Below, in pieces: positions 52,669 to 61,795 of a DNA stretch of 64,000 nucleotides (positions are counted from its first letter, which is position 1; each line of letters starts with the position of its first letter). Source of the stretch: Hymenobacter latericoloratus (GTDB taxonomy: Bacteria; Bacteroidota; Bacteroidia; Cytophagales; Hymenobacteraceae); contig NZ_JACHNV010000002.1 of the NCBI RefSeq assembly GCF_014199535.1, positions 1,100,962 through 1,164,961 on the forward strand, read 5' to 3'. Under the pieces are notes generated by a model. It searched no databases and was not told the origin of the DNA. It saw only the letters and a program-made list of their open reading frames with translations. A program made the position numbers and the translations under genes.

Positions 52669-53832
52669 TTACTCTACCTCAGCCCGGCGCGCCAACCCGG
52701 CCACGGCCAGCCCCATCAGGGCAATGAGGCCAAACGACACGCGCAGGCTGGTAGCCCCGGCCACGAGGCCAATAACCGGCGGCCCCAGCAGAAACCCCGC
52801 GAAACCCACTGTAGAAACCGCTGCCAGCGCCACTCCCGGCGACATAGTTTTAGACCGGCCCGCCGCCCCGTACACCAGCGGCACCACCGACGAAACCCCC
52901 AGGCCCACCAGCATGAACCCCACGGTGGCCGGCACCACGCCGGGCAGCAGCACGGCCAGCGCCAGCCCCAGTGCTTCCAGCAAGCCGCTCAGCACCAGCG
53001 TGCGCTGTCGGCCGAAGCGGTCGGTGAACCAGTCGGCCACAAAGCGGCCGGCGGCCATGGTGCTCATGAAAGCGGCAAAGCCTACCCCTACCAGGTCCTT
53101 ATCGGCCTGTACCACCTTGCGGAAATACACCCCGCTCCAGTCGAACATGGTGCCCTCGCAGAGCAGGGAGCAAAAGGCCAGCACCCCCAGCAGCAGCAGC
53201 GACTTATCGGGCAGCACGAAGATGGGGGCGTTGGCTTCCCGCGGGGCATCGGCGGGCAGCAGGAAAGGCCGGGCAATGAGCAAACCGCCTATTACCACGG
53301 CCGCTATCAGCAGAAAATGGGGTAGGGGCGCAATGGCGTGCGAAATCATAAAGGAGCCGATGGCGGCCCCGGCAAAGCCCGCCAGGCTCCAGAGCCCATG
53401 GAACCGGGCCATGATGGACTTGCCGTACAGGGCCTCCACGCCCACGGCCTGGGTGTTGATGCTGATGTTGGCCATGTTGCTGGCCAGCCCGAACAACACC
53501 AGGGCGCCCAGCAGCACCGGCACGGAGGTTGCCAGGCCCAGCAGGGGTAGGAAGGCGGCGTACAAAAACAGGCCCAGCAAGGTCAGCTGCCGGCTGCCGT
53601 AGCGGGCCACCAACCACCCCGAGAGCGGCAACGACGCCATAGAGCCCACCGGCACGGCCAGCAGCACCCCACCCAGCTCGGTATCCGAAAGGCCCAGCTG
53701 CTGCTGTACCGTGGGGATGCGCGCCGCCCAGGTGGAAAAGCACAGCCCCTGCAGCAGAAAGGTAGCGCTAACGGCTATGCGGTAGGTACGCCGAGGATGG
53801 CGTAAGCTAGTAGAAGGAGACGAGGTCAGCAT
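52669..53832 (-). CDS. MFS transporter
   Basis: A 387-aa major facilitator with twelve predicted membrane segments. The signature between TM2 and TM3 reads LSGWLVARYGSRQLTLLG, a GxxxDRxGRR-like motif; the second half has GRFVADWFTDRFGRQRTLV. The sequence FSTWAARIPTVQQQLGLSD is typical of a YbjJ-like group. Substrate is unknown. I start at ATG 53832; the longer frame runs through a leader terminator. Confidence 0.9.
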   Translation of the reverse strand: MLTSSPSTSLRHPRRTYRIAVSATFLLQGLCFSTWAARIPTVQQQLGLSDTELGGVLLAVPVGSMASLPLSGWLVARYGSRQLTLLGLFLYAAFLPLLGLATSVPVLLGALVLFGLASNMANISINTQAVGVEALYGKSIMARFHGLWSLAGFAGAAIGSFMISHAIAPLPHFLLIAAVVIGGLLIARPFLLPADAPREANAPIFVLPDKSLLLLGVLAFCSLLCEGTMFDWSGVYFRKVVQADKDLVGVGFAAFMSTMAAGRFVADWFTDRFGRQRTLVLSGLLEALGLALAVLLPGVVPATVGFMLVGLGVSSVVPLVYGAAGRSKTMSPGVALAAVSTVGFAGFLLGPPVIGLVAGATSLRVSFGLIALMGLAVAGLARRAEVE

Positions 53833-53853
53833 AAAGAGAGCTGTAGGAGGGGC

Positions 53854-53895
53854 AAAAAAACACCCATCTGGGCCCGGAAAAGGGCAAGATGGGTG
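53854..53895 (-). terminator. Intrinsic terminator in the leader of the MFS gene
   Basis: On the minus strand, stem cacccatct/agatgggtg (9 bp) plus a partly paired gccc/gggc interior runs into seven T residues (53860-53854). The MFS start codon is 22 nt further on. A weak -7 element (AACCTTTG, one mismatch, 53943-53950) lies upstream on the same strand. This layout suggests attenuation, though the upstream region carries no gene whose own terminator this could be. Confidence 0.7.
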
Positions 53896-54162
53896 GGAGT
53901 TTCTGGCGGAATGACCAAGCGCGTGGGGGGGGCGCGCCGGGGCAAAGGTTCGGAAAAGCGGCCGGAACAGCTTATCTGGCGGCATGGGAAGCGCAGGTTC
54001 TACGGCGCGCTGGGCTGCAAGTTAACCCTGAACGGGTAGGCTACCACCTTAAACTTATGCCGGAGAATCAAGTTATGGAGGAGGTGCCACAAACCTCCAC
54101 GGTGGCGCCAGACTCCTCGGAAAGCCGGACCTTCACTACCCAACCCACAGCCACAGAAACGA

Positions 54163-54942
54163 ATGAAGTCAACTCTTATGCTTACGGCCGTGCTGGCGGC
54201 TTTTGCCCTGCAGGCGCAAGCCCAAACTGCTACCGCACCGCGGGCAGCTGCCGACCAGATTGCGACCAAACAAGGCCCCCTCACGGTGCAGCCCATCACG
54301 CACGGCAGCGTGGTATTTACCTGGAACGGAAAAACGATTTACGTTGACCCCTACGGCGGCGCCGAGGCCTATGCCGGGCTGGCCGCGCCCGATGTGGTCC
54401 TGATTACCGACATCCACGGCGACCATATGGACCCGAAAACACTGGCTGGCCTCCCGGTGGGTAAGGCTCTGCTGGTGGTGCCCAACGCCGTAGCGGAAAA
54501 GCTTCCGGCCGAGTACAAAGCGCAGGTCCGCATCCTCGGCAATGGTCAGCAACTCGATACGCTGGGCATGCGGGTGTCGGCTATTCCGATGTATAACCTG
54601 CCCGAAGCCCCCGATGCCATGCACCCCAAAGGCCGGGGCAACGGCTACGTGCTGACCCTGGGTGGCAAAAACGTGTACCTGTCCGGCGATACCGAAGACA
54701 TTGCCGAAATGCGCGCCCTCAAGAATATCGACGTGGCCTTTGTGTGCATGAATCTGCCCTACACCATGGACGTGCAGCAGGCCGCTCAGGGCGTGCTGGC
54801 CTTCAAGCCCGGCATTGTGTACCCCTACCACTACCGGGGCCAGAATGGCCTCAGCGACGTAGATAATTTCAAGAAAGCCGTAAACACAGGCAATAAGAAA
54901 ATCGACGTGCGGCTGCGTAACTGGTACCCAGCGGCCAAGTAA
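54163..54942 (+). CDS. Exported metallo-beta-lactamase-fold hydrolase
   Basis: A 259-aa protein with a signal peptide (about 1-20, ALQAQAQ). The MBL-fold motif DIHGDHMDPK, GNGYVLTLGGKNVYLSGDTED and YPYHYRG correspond to the metal-binding His/Asp sites of the UPF0173/UlaG-like group. Short length and the N-terminal ITHGSVVFTWNGKTIYVDPYGG match that group. Substrate is unknown; probably periplasmic. The 53896-54162 gap before it shows no other gene. Confidence 0.9.
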   Translation: MKSTLMLTAVLAAFALQAQAQTATAPRAAADQIATKQGPLTVQPITHGSVVFTWNGKTIYVDPYGGAEAYAGLAAPDVVLITDIHGDHMDPKTLAGLPVGKALLVVPNAVAEKLPAEYKAQVRILGNGQQLDTLGMRVSAIPMYNLPEAPDAMHPKGRGNGYVLTLGGKNVYLSGDTEDIAEMRALKNIDVAFVCMNLPYTMDVQQAAQGVLAFKPGIVYPYHYRGQNGLSDVDNFKKAVNTGNKKIDVRLRNWYPAAK

Positions 54943-54952
54943 CGCCCCAGGA

Positions 54953-55008
54953 GTACCTACCAACACGTCCGGCCAGGCATCTGCCTGGCCGGACGTGTTG
55001 GTAGGTAC
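54953..55008. terminator. Perfect 27-bp hairpin with 2-nt loop
   Basis: The arms 54953-54979 and 54982-55008 are exact reverse complements (gtacctaccaacacgtcc...). The two-base loop (tc) makes the tip likely to open by a few pairs. It lies between convergent genes and lacks a T-run. Confidence 0.75.
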
Positions 55009-55123
55009 CCAGGCCACCGCCGCCGCGTCAGGCTAAGTAAAACTTCCTGGGAGCTGGTTAGAAGCAGTTTCAGCACCCCGCTCAGATGACCTCGCTTTAC
55101 TTGAATGAGAGGGGTAGGGTGGC

Positions 55124-56599
55124 CTAGCGCACGGGGCCGGCATCTACCCGCGACTCCAGTTGCTCCTGCGCGGCCAGGGGTAACTTGCTGAGCAGGTCCA
55201 GGCCGGAGGCGGCTTCAATGGCGTCCACGCTCACGCGGTAGCGGCTCCAGTCGGGGCTCACGGACTGGTCGTTGGGCGTATCCACGGCCACGATGCGGGC
55301 CTGGCCGGCGGCAATGCGCTGCAGGTCGTTGGTGCCTTCGGGCAGAATCACGAGCACCTTCCAGATGCGGGCCGGCACCGTCACGCGGCCCTGGTCGATG
55401 GTGGTCATCTTGCCGTTCTGGCCGGTGCCGCCCTTGCCGTAGCTGCCCATTAGCACGTACGCCTCCTGGCCCTGGCGCACTTGGTCGCGGGTCCACTCTT
55501 CCAGGCTGCTCCAGGTGCGCTGGTTGTTGTTGCCGGCCTGCGGAATCATGTTGGTCATCAGGAAGGTAGCCGAGTTGTCGTCGAGGTCGGTGGTGCGGTC
55601 GGCGGAGGGGCAGTTGTGGCCTTTGTCGAAGCCGGAGCCCGAGTAGGAATTGCGCGTGACCTGGTAGAACTGGCGGGGTAGGGCGGGGTCGGGGCGGAAG
55701 TCGTCCTGGCGCGGGGCCTCGCCCATCCAGGCCCGGCTCAGGTGCCAGCTCACCCAGGTAGGCGTGCCGCGCTGGGCGTTGTAGCCGATGGTGAACTGGG
55801 GCTTTACCAGCAGATAGTTGGTGGGCATGTTCACGTTGGCCGTGGCCCCGCTGGGGTTGCCTAGCGCCAGATTGTCGTCGCGCTGCCCGGCTTGCGGACT
55901 ACCACCCACCGGTGTGGGGCTGCCGGAGGGCTTGGGTGCTGGGGCGGGGGTAGGAGTGGTGGCAACGGAACCGCCCGAAGCCGCCGCGCCGCTGCCCATT
56001 TCCAGGGCAATGTCATCAATGTTCAGGCGGCCCTTGCCCCCGTCGGTCTTTCTGATTTCCAGGCGCAGGCTACCGGCTGCCCCGCCCTGAAACGTAGTCG
56101 TGAGCAGGCGCGGGCCCTGCACCTGCACGGGCTGCCCGATGCGACGGAAGCTGCGGCCCCCGTCCACGCTGCCCCACAGCTCCCAGGTGCTGGCCGGGTC
56201 GTTGCCGTAGGCGGCGCTTTTGATACGGATGGTTTGCACCCCGCGAGGCGCGTCGAAGTTCATGCGCAGGCGGCCCTGGCCGCGCAGACGGGCGGCGTGC
56301 TGGCCGTTTTTGTGGTCTTCCTCCGAAGAGCCGATGAGGGCATCTTCGAAATGCCAGGAACCGGTAGTCAGGGTTTCGTCGGCGGTGGCATAGGCGCCTT
56401 TGTCGGCATCCTCAAACGTTTCGGGGAAGCGGCCGGTGCCTTGGGCCACCGTCGTTGCGCCGGTTTCCAGCGGAATGGCGGGCGGCGTATCGGCAGTAGG
56501 TGCGGTAGGGCGGGAAGTTTCACGGGAGTTTTGCGAGCAGCCCAGGGCCGTGAGGCTGAGCAGCAGGCCGGAAACCAGAGGAAGGGAGAAGCGGCGCAT
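55124..56599 (-). CDS. Lipoprotein DNA/RNA non-specific endonuclease (NUC1 family)
   Basis: A 491-aa exported lipoprotein. The signal peptide ends LTALGC with Cys21. An N-terminal beta-rich carbohydrate-binding-like or anchor domain (about 55-190, with a TWELWGSVDGGRSF segment) and a Pro/Thr/Ala linker precede the nuclease. The His-metal catalytic motif is GFDKGHNCPSADR, D325-K-G-H328, a DRGH variant, and the FLMTNMIPQ segment fits the metal-binding Asn region. The start is ATG 56599. It is likely surface- or periplasm-bound and could degrade external nucleic acid. Confidence 0.9.
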   Translation of the reverse strand: MRRFSLPLVSGLLLSLTALGCSQNSRETSRPTAPTADTPPAIPLETGATTVAQGTGRFPETFEDADKGAYATADETLTTGSWHFEDALIGSSEEDHKNGQHAARLRGQGRLRMNFDAPRGVQTIRIKSAAYGNDPASTWELWGSVDGGRSFRRIGQPVQVQGPRLLTTTFQGGAAGSLRLEIRKTDGGKGRLNIDDIALEMGSGAAASGGSVATTPTPAPAPKPSGSPTPVGGSPQAGQRDDNLALGNPSGATANVNMPTNYLLVKPQFTIGYNAQRGTPTWVSWHLSRAWMGEAPRQDDFRPDPALPRQFYQVTRNSYSGSGFDKGHNCPSADRTTDLDDNSATFLMTNMIPQAGNNNQRTWSSLEEWTRDQVRQGQEAYVLMGSYGKGGTGQNGKMTTIDQGRVTVPARIWKVLVILPEGTNDLQRIAAGQARIVAVDTPNDQSVSPDWSRYRVSVDAIEAASGLDLLSKLPLAAQEQLESRVDAGPVR

Positions 56600-56685
56600 A
56601 AAAGAAAGTAAGTCTGCCCGGCGAAGGTAGCAGAACCAGGCATAGATGGCCAGGTGTAGCCTTTGGTAGGTACTGGCAGTCTCCC

Positions 56686-56791
56686 CTGGCGGCAGACTTC
56701 TCGCCTTCGGCGAGGCGTCTGCCCGCCGGTAAATCAGGCAAGTCTCCTGACTTGTGGCGGCCGGAGGCGGCCATCCCGCGCCCGCGCCGTT
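56686..56791 (+). repeat. Three-hairpin repeat, copy C
   Basis: The same three-hairpin layout as copies A and B: cagac...gtctg with inner tcgcc/ggcga, caagtc-tcct-gacttg, then ggcggccggaggcggcc. The inner pair differs from A/B by a compensatory change (TGGCC/GGCCA there). It lies just upstream of the nuclease gene. The gap from here to copy D shows no gene. Confidence 0.82.
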
Positions 56792-56902
56792 AGGGGGCAT
56801 CTGGAGTTGCCTGTCCCGCCTCACCTCTGTAAGTGTTCAAGCAGCAAGCGTCGTATAGCTATTCACAAAGCAGCCCACTACTTCAAAAGGCCCGGACAAA
56901 CC

Positions 56903-56998
56903 TAACGCGAGCTGGCCGCTGCGCGGCCGCAAGTCGGGAGACTTGCCTGATTTACCGGCGGGCAGACGCCTCGCCGAAGGCGAGAAGTCTGCCGCCAG
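56903..56998 (-). repeat. Three-hairpin repeat, copy D (inverted)
   Basis: The reverse-oriented partner of copy C, from about 56903 to 56998, sharing the tcgcc/ggcga inner hairpin and the aaatcaggcaagtctc stretch. The C/D pair is more alike than either is to A/B. It precedes pta. Confidence 0.82.
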
Positions 56999-57145
56999 AG
57001 GGGTACGGCCAGTGCTAATGCTACCCCCACTTTAGCAAAGAGCCTTATCCTTGTACGGGCCGCCTGCGTAGGCACTAGCTCCACTCTCTCCCGAAAACGC
57101 CCGTTGGCACCTCTCAGGCCGTCGGGCCTCTACCTCCGTTTCGGT

Positions 57146-59236
57146 ATGACCAAAACCGTCTTTATTGCTTCCGCCGAGCCCTACAGCGGCAAATCGGTGC
57201 TGGCCCTGGGCCTGGTGAACCTGCTGCTGGGCCAGGCCCAGCGGGTGGGCTACTTCAAGCCCATCATTGCCGGCGACCAGCCCCAGGACCCGCACATTGC
57301 TACCGTGCTCAGCTACTTCAAGCTCCCGCTGGCCTACGAAGATACCTTTGCCTACACCCGCCCCGAAGCCCTGCGCCTGCTGGAAGCCGACGCCCAGGGC
57401 GAGCTGATTGACACCGTCATCCACAAGTACAAGCAGCTGGAGGAGCAGTACGACTTCACGGTGGTAGAGGGCAGCGACTTTGTGGGGCCTGGCGCGGCCT
57501 TTGAGTTCGATGCCAACGTTTCCATTGCCAAAAACCTGGGCGTACCCGTGATTATCGTGGTGTCGGGCGAGGGCAAAACCACGGCCCAGGTGGTCAGCAC
57601 GGTGCTCACGGTGCTGCGCAGCTTTGAGGCCCGCGAGGTGCAGGTGCTGGCGGCCGTGGCCAACCGCGTGCGGCCCGAGCAAGTGGAAGATGTGCGCGAG
57701 CTGCTGCGCACCCAGCTGCCCCAGGAAGTGCTGCTGGCTGTCATTCCGGAAGATAGTAACCTGCTCCACCCCACCATGCGCGAGATTCACGAGGGGCTGG
57801 GCGGCAAGCTGCTGCTGGGCGAGGCGGAGCTGGGCAACCAGGTGGATAACTACGTGATTGGGGCCATGCAGCTGCCCAACTTTCTGAATTACCTCAAGGA
57901 GAACGTGCTGATTGTAACCCCCGGCGACCGGGGCGACATCATCATTGGGGCGCTGCAGGCTAACCTCTCGGCCAGCTACCCCCGGGTGGCGGGCCTGGTG
58001 CTCACGGCTGGCTCGGAGCCGGAGGAACCAGTGCGCCGCCTCATTGAAGGCCTGCAAACCGTAGTGCCCATTCTGGCCGTGCCCACCGGCACCTTCGAGA
58101 CGAGCACGAGGGTAGGAGCCATCAAGTCGCGCATCTCGCCCGACAATCCGCAGAAGATTCAGCTGGCCATCCAAACCTTTGAGCGCTACGTGGATGTGCG
58201 GGCCCTGCAGGAGCGCATGGTGAGCTACCAGCCCGAGGGCATCACGCCCCACATGTTCCAGTACCGGCTGCTGCAGTGGGCCAAGCGGAAGCGCCAGCAC
58301 ATTGTATTGCCCGAAGGCAACGACGACCGGATTCTGCGCGCCGCCGCTTTGCTGCTGCACCAGGATATCGTGGACCTGACCATCCTCGGCAACCCCCAGG
58401 AGGTAGCAGCGTCGGCGAAACGGTTGGGCCTGCACCTGCCGGTAGGCGAGCATCTGCAGGTGCTGGACCCGGTAAACTCCGATTACTACCCCGGCTACGT
58501 GCAGGCCTTCTATGAGCTGCGCCGCAGCAAGGGCGTGAACGAAGACATGGCCCGGGACATGATGCGCGACGTGTCGTACTTCGGGAGCATGATGGTGCAC
58601 CAGGGCCACGCCGACGGTATGGTATCGGGGGCGGTGCACACCACCCAGCACACCATCCGGCCGGCCCTGCAGTTCATCAAAACCAAGCCGGGCGTGTCGG
58701 TGGTGTCGTCGGTGTTCTTTATGTGCCTCCCGGACCGCGTAGCCGTGTTCGGCGACTGCGCCGTGAACCCCAACCCTACGGCCGAGCAGCTCGCGGAAAT
58801 TGCCATTTCCTCGGCCGAGAGCAGCCAGGCCTTCGGCATTGAGCCGCGCATTGCCATGCTGTCGTACTCCTCGGGCACGTCGGGGGCGGGGGCCGATGTG
58901 GAGAAGGTGCGCCAGGCCACGGAGCTGGTCCGCCAGAAGCGCCCCGACCTGAAAGTGGACGGCCCCATTCAGTACGACGCCGCCGTGGACCCCATCGTGG
59001 GCCGCCAGAAACTGCCCGACTCCGAGGTGGCCGGCCAGGCCAGTGTGCTCATCTTTCCCGACCTGAACACCGGTAACAACACCTACAAAGCCGTGCAGCG
59101 CGAAACCGGGGCCCTGGCCATCGGGCCGGTGCTGCAGGGCCTCAACAAGCCCGTCAACGACCTGAGCCGCGGCTGCACCGTGGACGACGTGTACAACACG
59201 GTTGTTATCACGGCCATTCAGAGCCAGCAGGGGTAG
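57146..59236 (+). CDS. pta: Phosphate acetyltransferase
   Basis: A 696-aa enzyme that interconverts acetyl-CoA and acetyl phosphate. It has the long form: an N-terminal P-loop domain (FIASAEPYSGKSVLALGL) of the BioD-like type, a DRTGG-like middle domain, and the C-terminal PTA domain with VLPEGNDDRILRAA, GMVSGAVHTTQHTIRPALQ and LSYSSGTSGAG. The start is ATG 57146, just after an upstream leader. It works with ackA, which lies beyond a DUF808 gene and a repeat. Confidence 0.96.
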   Translation: MTKTVFIASAEPYSGKSVLALGLVNLLLGQAQRVGYFKPIIAGDQPQDPHIATVLSYFKLPLAYEDTFAYTRPEALRLLEADAQGELIDTVIHKYKQLEEQYDFTVVEGSDFVGPGAAFEFDANVSIAKNLGVPVIIVVSGEGKTTAQVVSTVLTVLRSFEAREVQVLAAVANRVRPEQVEDVRELLRTQLPQEVLLAVIPEDSNLLHPTMREIHEGLGGKLLLGEAELGNQVDNYVIGAMQLPNFLNYLKENVLIVTPGDRGDIIIGALQANLSASYPRVAGLVLTAGSEPEEPVRRLIEGLQTVVPILAVPTGTFETSTRVGAIKSRISPDNPQKIQLAIQTFERYVDVRALQERMVSYQPEGITPHMFQYRLLQWAKRKRQHIVLPEGNDDRILRAAALLLHQDIVDLTILGNPQEVAASAKRLGLHLPVGEHLQVLDPVNSDYYPGYVQAFYELRRSKGVNEDMARDMMRDVSYFGSMMVHQGHADGMVSGAVHTTQHTIRPALQFIKTKPGVSVVSSVFFMCLPDRVAVFGDCAVNPNPTAEQLAEIAISSAESSQAFGIEPRIAMLSYSSGTSGAGADVEKVRQATELVRQKRPDLKVDGPIQYDAAVDPIVGRQKLPDSEVAGQASVLIFPDLNTGNNTYKAVQRETGALAIGPVLQGLNKPVNDLSRGCTVDDVYNTVVITAIQSQQG

Positions 59237-59377
59237 GGCGCGGAGCTTGCAGGAAGCGGAGTGGCGGAAAATGCAGCTACCTCGTTTGCTTTGCCGTAGC
59301 TTGCCGCCTGATTTGGCCCCAGAATACAAGTACCACCTTTCTCACGAACAACAGAACCAGCGCACCCAATCTGCCCT

Positions 59378-60316
59378 ATGCCTTCCGGACTCTTTGCTTT
59401 ACTAGATGATATTTCGGCCCTGGTAAAAGTCAGCGCCGCCAGCCTCGACGATGTTCCCACCCAGGTGGCCAAAACCACCAGCAAGGTTTCGGGCATTGTG
59501 ATTGACGATACGGCCGTTACGCCCAAATACGTGGTCGGTCTGGACCCCTCCCGGGAGCTGTCCATTATCTACCAGATTGCCAAAAAATCCCTGATCAACA
59601 AGCTCCTGATTTTAAGTCCGGCGGCGCTGGTGCTGGGCTACTTTGCGCCCTGGGCCATTACCCCGATTCTGATGGTAGGCGGGGCCTATCTGTGCTTTGA
59701 GGGCTACGAGAAGGTGCATTCCATGTTCAGCAGCCACCCAGAGGTAGATGCTGAAAGTGAGCAGGTAAAAGCCATTACCCCCGAAGAGCTGGAGCAGGAG
59801 CGGGTGGCCGGCGCCGTCCGGACCGATATTATTCTGTCGGCCGAAATTATGGCCATTGCTTACAGCCAGGTAACCGGCCAGCCACTGGTAAACCAGATCC
59901 TGGTGATGCTGGCCGTGGCGGTTTTTATTACCGTGGCCGTGTATGGCTTCGTGGGGCTGCTGGTGAAGGCCGATGACATTGGCCTGCACCTGGCCGGGGA
60001 GAAGTTTGGCTCCGCCACGCGCAAATTCGGGCGCGGCATCGTGAAATTCATGCCCCACTTCCTGCGGATTCTGAGCTACGTAGGCACGGCGGCCATGCTC
60101 TGGGTAGGCGCCGAAATCATTGCCCACGGCATCCCGTTCATCCATCATCTGCTCCAGGACTTAGAGCAGGCTTTGGCCAGTGTGCCGGCCGTGGCCTGGC
60201 TGGCGAAGGTGCTGGCCTGCGGTATTGGCGGCCTCATTCTGGGCTTCTTTATTGACCAGGTGGTTCGGCTCGTGAAGAAAGTATTGCCCAAGAAAACGGA
60301 GGCGCACACCGCCTAG
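59378..60316 (+). CDS. DUF808/YedI family inner-membrane protein
   Basis: A 312-aa integral membrane protein. The N-terminal SGLFALLDDISALVKVSAASLDDV is the DUF808 hallmark, followed by DTAVTPKYVVGLDPSREL and five to six membrane segments, with GFFIDQVVRLVKK near the end. Members such as E. coli YedI have no known function. It sits between pta and ackA on the same strand and may be co-transcribed with pta. Confidence 0.92.
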   Translation: MPSGLFALLDDISALVKVSAASLDDVPTQVAKTTSKVSGIVIDDTAVTPKYVVGLDPSRELSIIYQIAKKSLINKLLILSPAALVLGYFAPWAITPILMVGGAYLCFEGYEKVHSMFSSHPEVDAESEQVKAITPEELEQERVAGAVRTDIILSAEIMAIAYSQVTGQPLVNQILVMLAVAVFITVAVYGFVGLLVKADDIGLHLAGEKFGSATRKFGRGIVKFMPHFLRILSYVGTAAMLWVGAEIIAHGIPFIHHLLQDLEQALASVPAVAWLAKVLACGIGGLILGFFIDQVVRLVKKVLPKKTEAHTA

Positions 60317-60426
60317 GGGTGAGGACAGTGCGCCGCAAGCTCAGCCCGACGCAAACCCCCCTTTTGGGCTACTGCCCAGGCCGCCTGGTAGCATTGAAGC
60401 TGTTTAGAGAGTCAGCGACAGGTATC

Positions 60427-60526
60427 AGAACGTCATGCTGAGCGCAGTCGAAGCATCTCTACCGCTTCGTTGAACGAGCCTGACGAAGCGGTAGAGATGC
60501 TTCGACTGCGCTCAGCATGACGTTCT
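60427..60526. repeat. GTCAT/GAGC-type inverted-repeat element (copy 3)
   Basis: Perfect 44-bp arms (60427-60470 and 60483-60526) with a 12-nt spacer. The arms read agaacgtcatgctgagcgc...; the inner small hairpin is ATGCT/AGCAT. It lies between the DUF808 gene and ackA, in a 270-bp gap with no gene. Confidence 0.92.
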
Positions 60527-60586
60527 AGACTTTCCAAACAGCTTCATTGTTTTCTTTGGTGGACTTTCCGCCGCTCTTCCTCCGCC

Positions 60587-61795
60587 ATGAACATATTCGT
60601 TGTTAACTCCGGTAGCTCCTCCATCAAGTACCAGCTGTTCGGCTGGCCGGCCCGGCAGCCGCTGTGCAGCGGCCTGGTGGAGCGCATCGGCTACCCCAAT
60701 GCCACCATCACCCACAACGTGTTTACCGCCGCGGATGCGCCCCGGGAAACCCGCCGGACCCTGGCCCTGCCCGACCACGAGGCCGGTCTGCGCGAGGTGG
60801 TGGCCCTGCTGACGGATGCGGAGCAAGGGGTGCTGCGCGACCCGGCGGAGGTGGAGGTGGTGGGGCACCGGGTGGTGCACGGCGGCGAAACCTTCGCGGC
60901 TACCACCGAAACAAGCCCCGACGTGAAGGCCGAAATCCGGCGGCTGTTTGCCCTGGCTCCGCTGCACAACCCGGCCAACCTGCTGGGCATTGAGGTGGCC
61001 GAGCGCATCTTCCCCCAGGCCCGGCAGGTAGCGGTGTTCGACACGGCGTTTCACCAGACCCTGCCCGAGCACGCCTTCCGCTACGCCCTGCCCGAGCGGC
61101 TTTACACCGAGGAGCGCATCCGGGTGTACGGCTTCCACGGCACCAGCCACCAGTACGTAGCCCAGCAGGCCGCTACCTACCTCGGCCGCCCCGATGCCCG
61201 CCTGATTACCCTGCACCTGGGCAACGGCTGCAGCGCCGCCGCCGTGCGCGCCGGCCGCTGCCTCGATACCAGCATGGGCTTCGGGCCCCTGGCCGGCCTG
61301 GTAATGGGCACCCGCACCGGCGACCTGGACCCCTCGGTGGTCCTGCACCTGATGGGCCAGCTGGGCTATTCGGCCGAGCAAATCAGCCACCTCCTGAACA
61401 AGGAAAGCGGCATGCTGGGCCTCACGGGCCTCAGTGATATGCGCGACATCACGAAAGCCCTGGAGCAAGGCGACGCCCGCGCCCGCCTGGCCTACGACCT
61501 CTACGCCTACCGCATCCGCAAGTACGTGGGGGCCTACGCGGCCGTGCTGGAGGGCCTGGATGCGGTGGTGTTCACGGCGGGAGTGGGTGAAAACGACGCC
61601 CTGGTGCGCCAGAAAGCCTGCCAGGGGCTGGAGTTCCTGGGCCTGGAGTTGGATGAGGCCGAAAACCAGCAGCGCCGCCCCGGTATCCGGGAAATCAGCC
61701 GGGCGGGCTCCCGCGTGAAGGTGCTGGTGGTGCCCACCAACGAGGAGCTGGAAATTGCCCGCCAGTGCGCCGCGCTGCTGGTAAAGGTAAGGTAG
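60587..61795 (+). CDS. ackA: Acetate kinase
   Basis: A 402-aa enzyme that makes ATP and acetate from acetyl phosphate. Motifs are VVNSGSSSIKYQL, FHGTSHQYV, LGNGCSAAAVRAGRCLDTSMGF, MGTRTGDLDPSVV and AGVGENDALVR. It completes the acetate pathway with pta about 1.3 kb upstream. The start is ATG 60587. Confidence 0.97.
   Translation: MNIFVVNSGSSSIKYQLFGWPARQPLCSGLVERIGYPNATITHNVFTAADAPRETRRTLALPDHEAGLREVVALLTDAEQGVLRDPAEVEVVGHRVVHGGETFAATTETSPDVKAEIRRLFALAPLHNPANLLGIEVAERIFPQARQVAVFDTAFHQTLPEHAFRYALPERLYTEERIRVYGFHGTSHQYVAQQAATYLGRPDARLITLHLGNGCSAAAVRAGRCLDTSMGFGPLAGLVMGTRTGDLDPSVVLHLMGQLGYSAEQISHLLNKESGMLGLTGLSDMRDITKALEQGDARARLAYDLYAYRIRKYVGAYAAVLEGLDAVVFTAGVGENDALVRQKACQGLEFLGLELDEAENQQRRPGIREISRAGSRVKVLVVPTNEELEIARQCAALLVKVR

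Noticed and set aside
52541..53602. Plus-strand open frame over the AI-2E permease and MFS genes
   Set aside because: It has a Ser/Arg/Pro shadow composition; both genes on the other strand have clear membrane signatures.
53889..54347. 152-codon plus-strand open frame before the MBL-fold gene
   Set aside because: It overlaps the leader and the signal-peptide region of the real gene in another frame, with no family features.
49334..56998. Three-hairpin repeats as complete transposons
   Set aside because: No transposase is inside or near them; they are better seen as REP-like elements.
57032..59329. 765-codon open frame antisense to pta
   Set aside because: It is opposite a well-supported pta and reads as a shadow frame.
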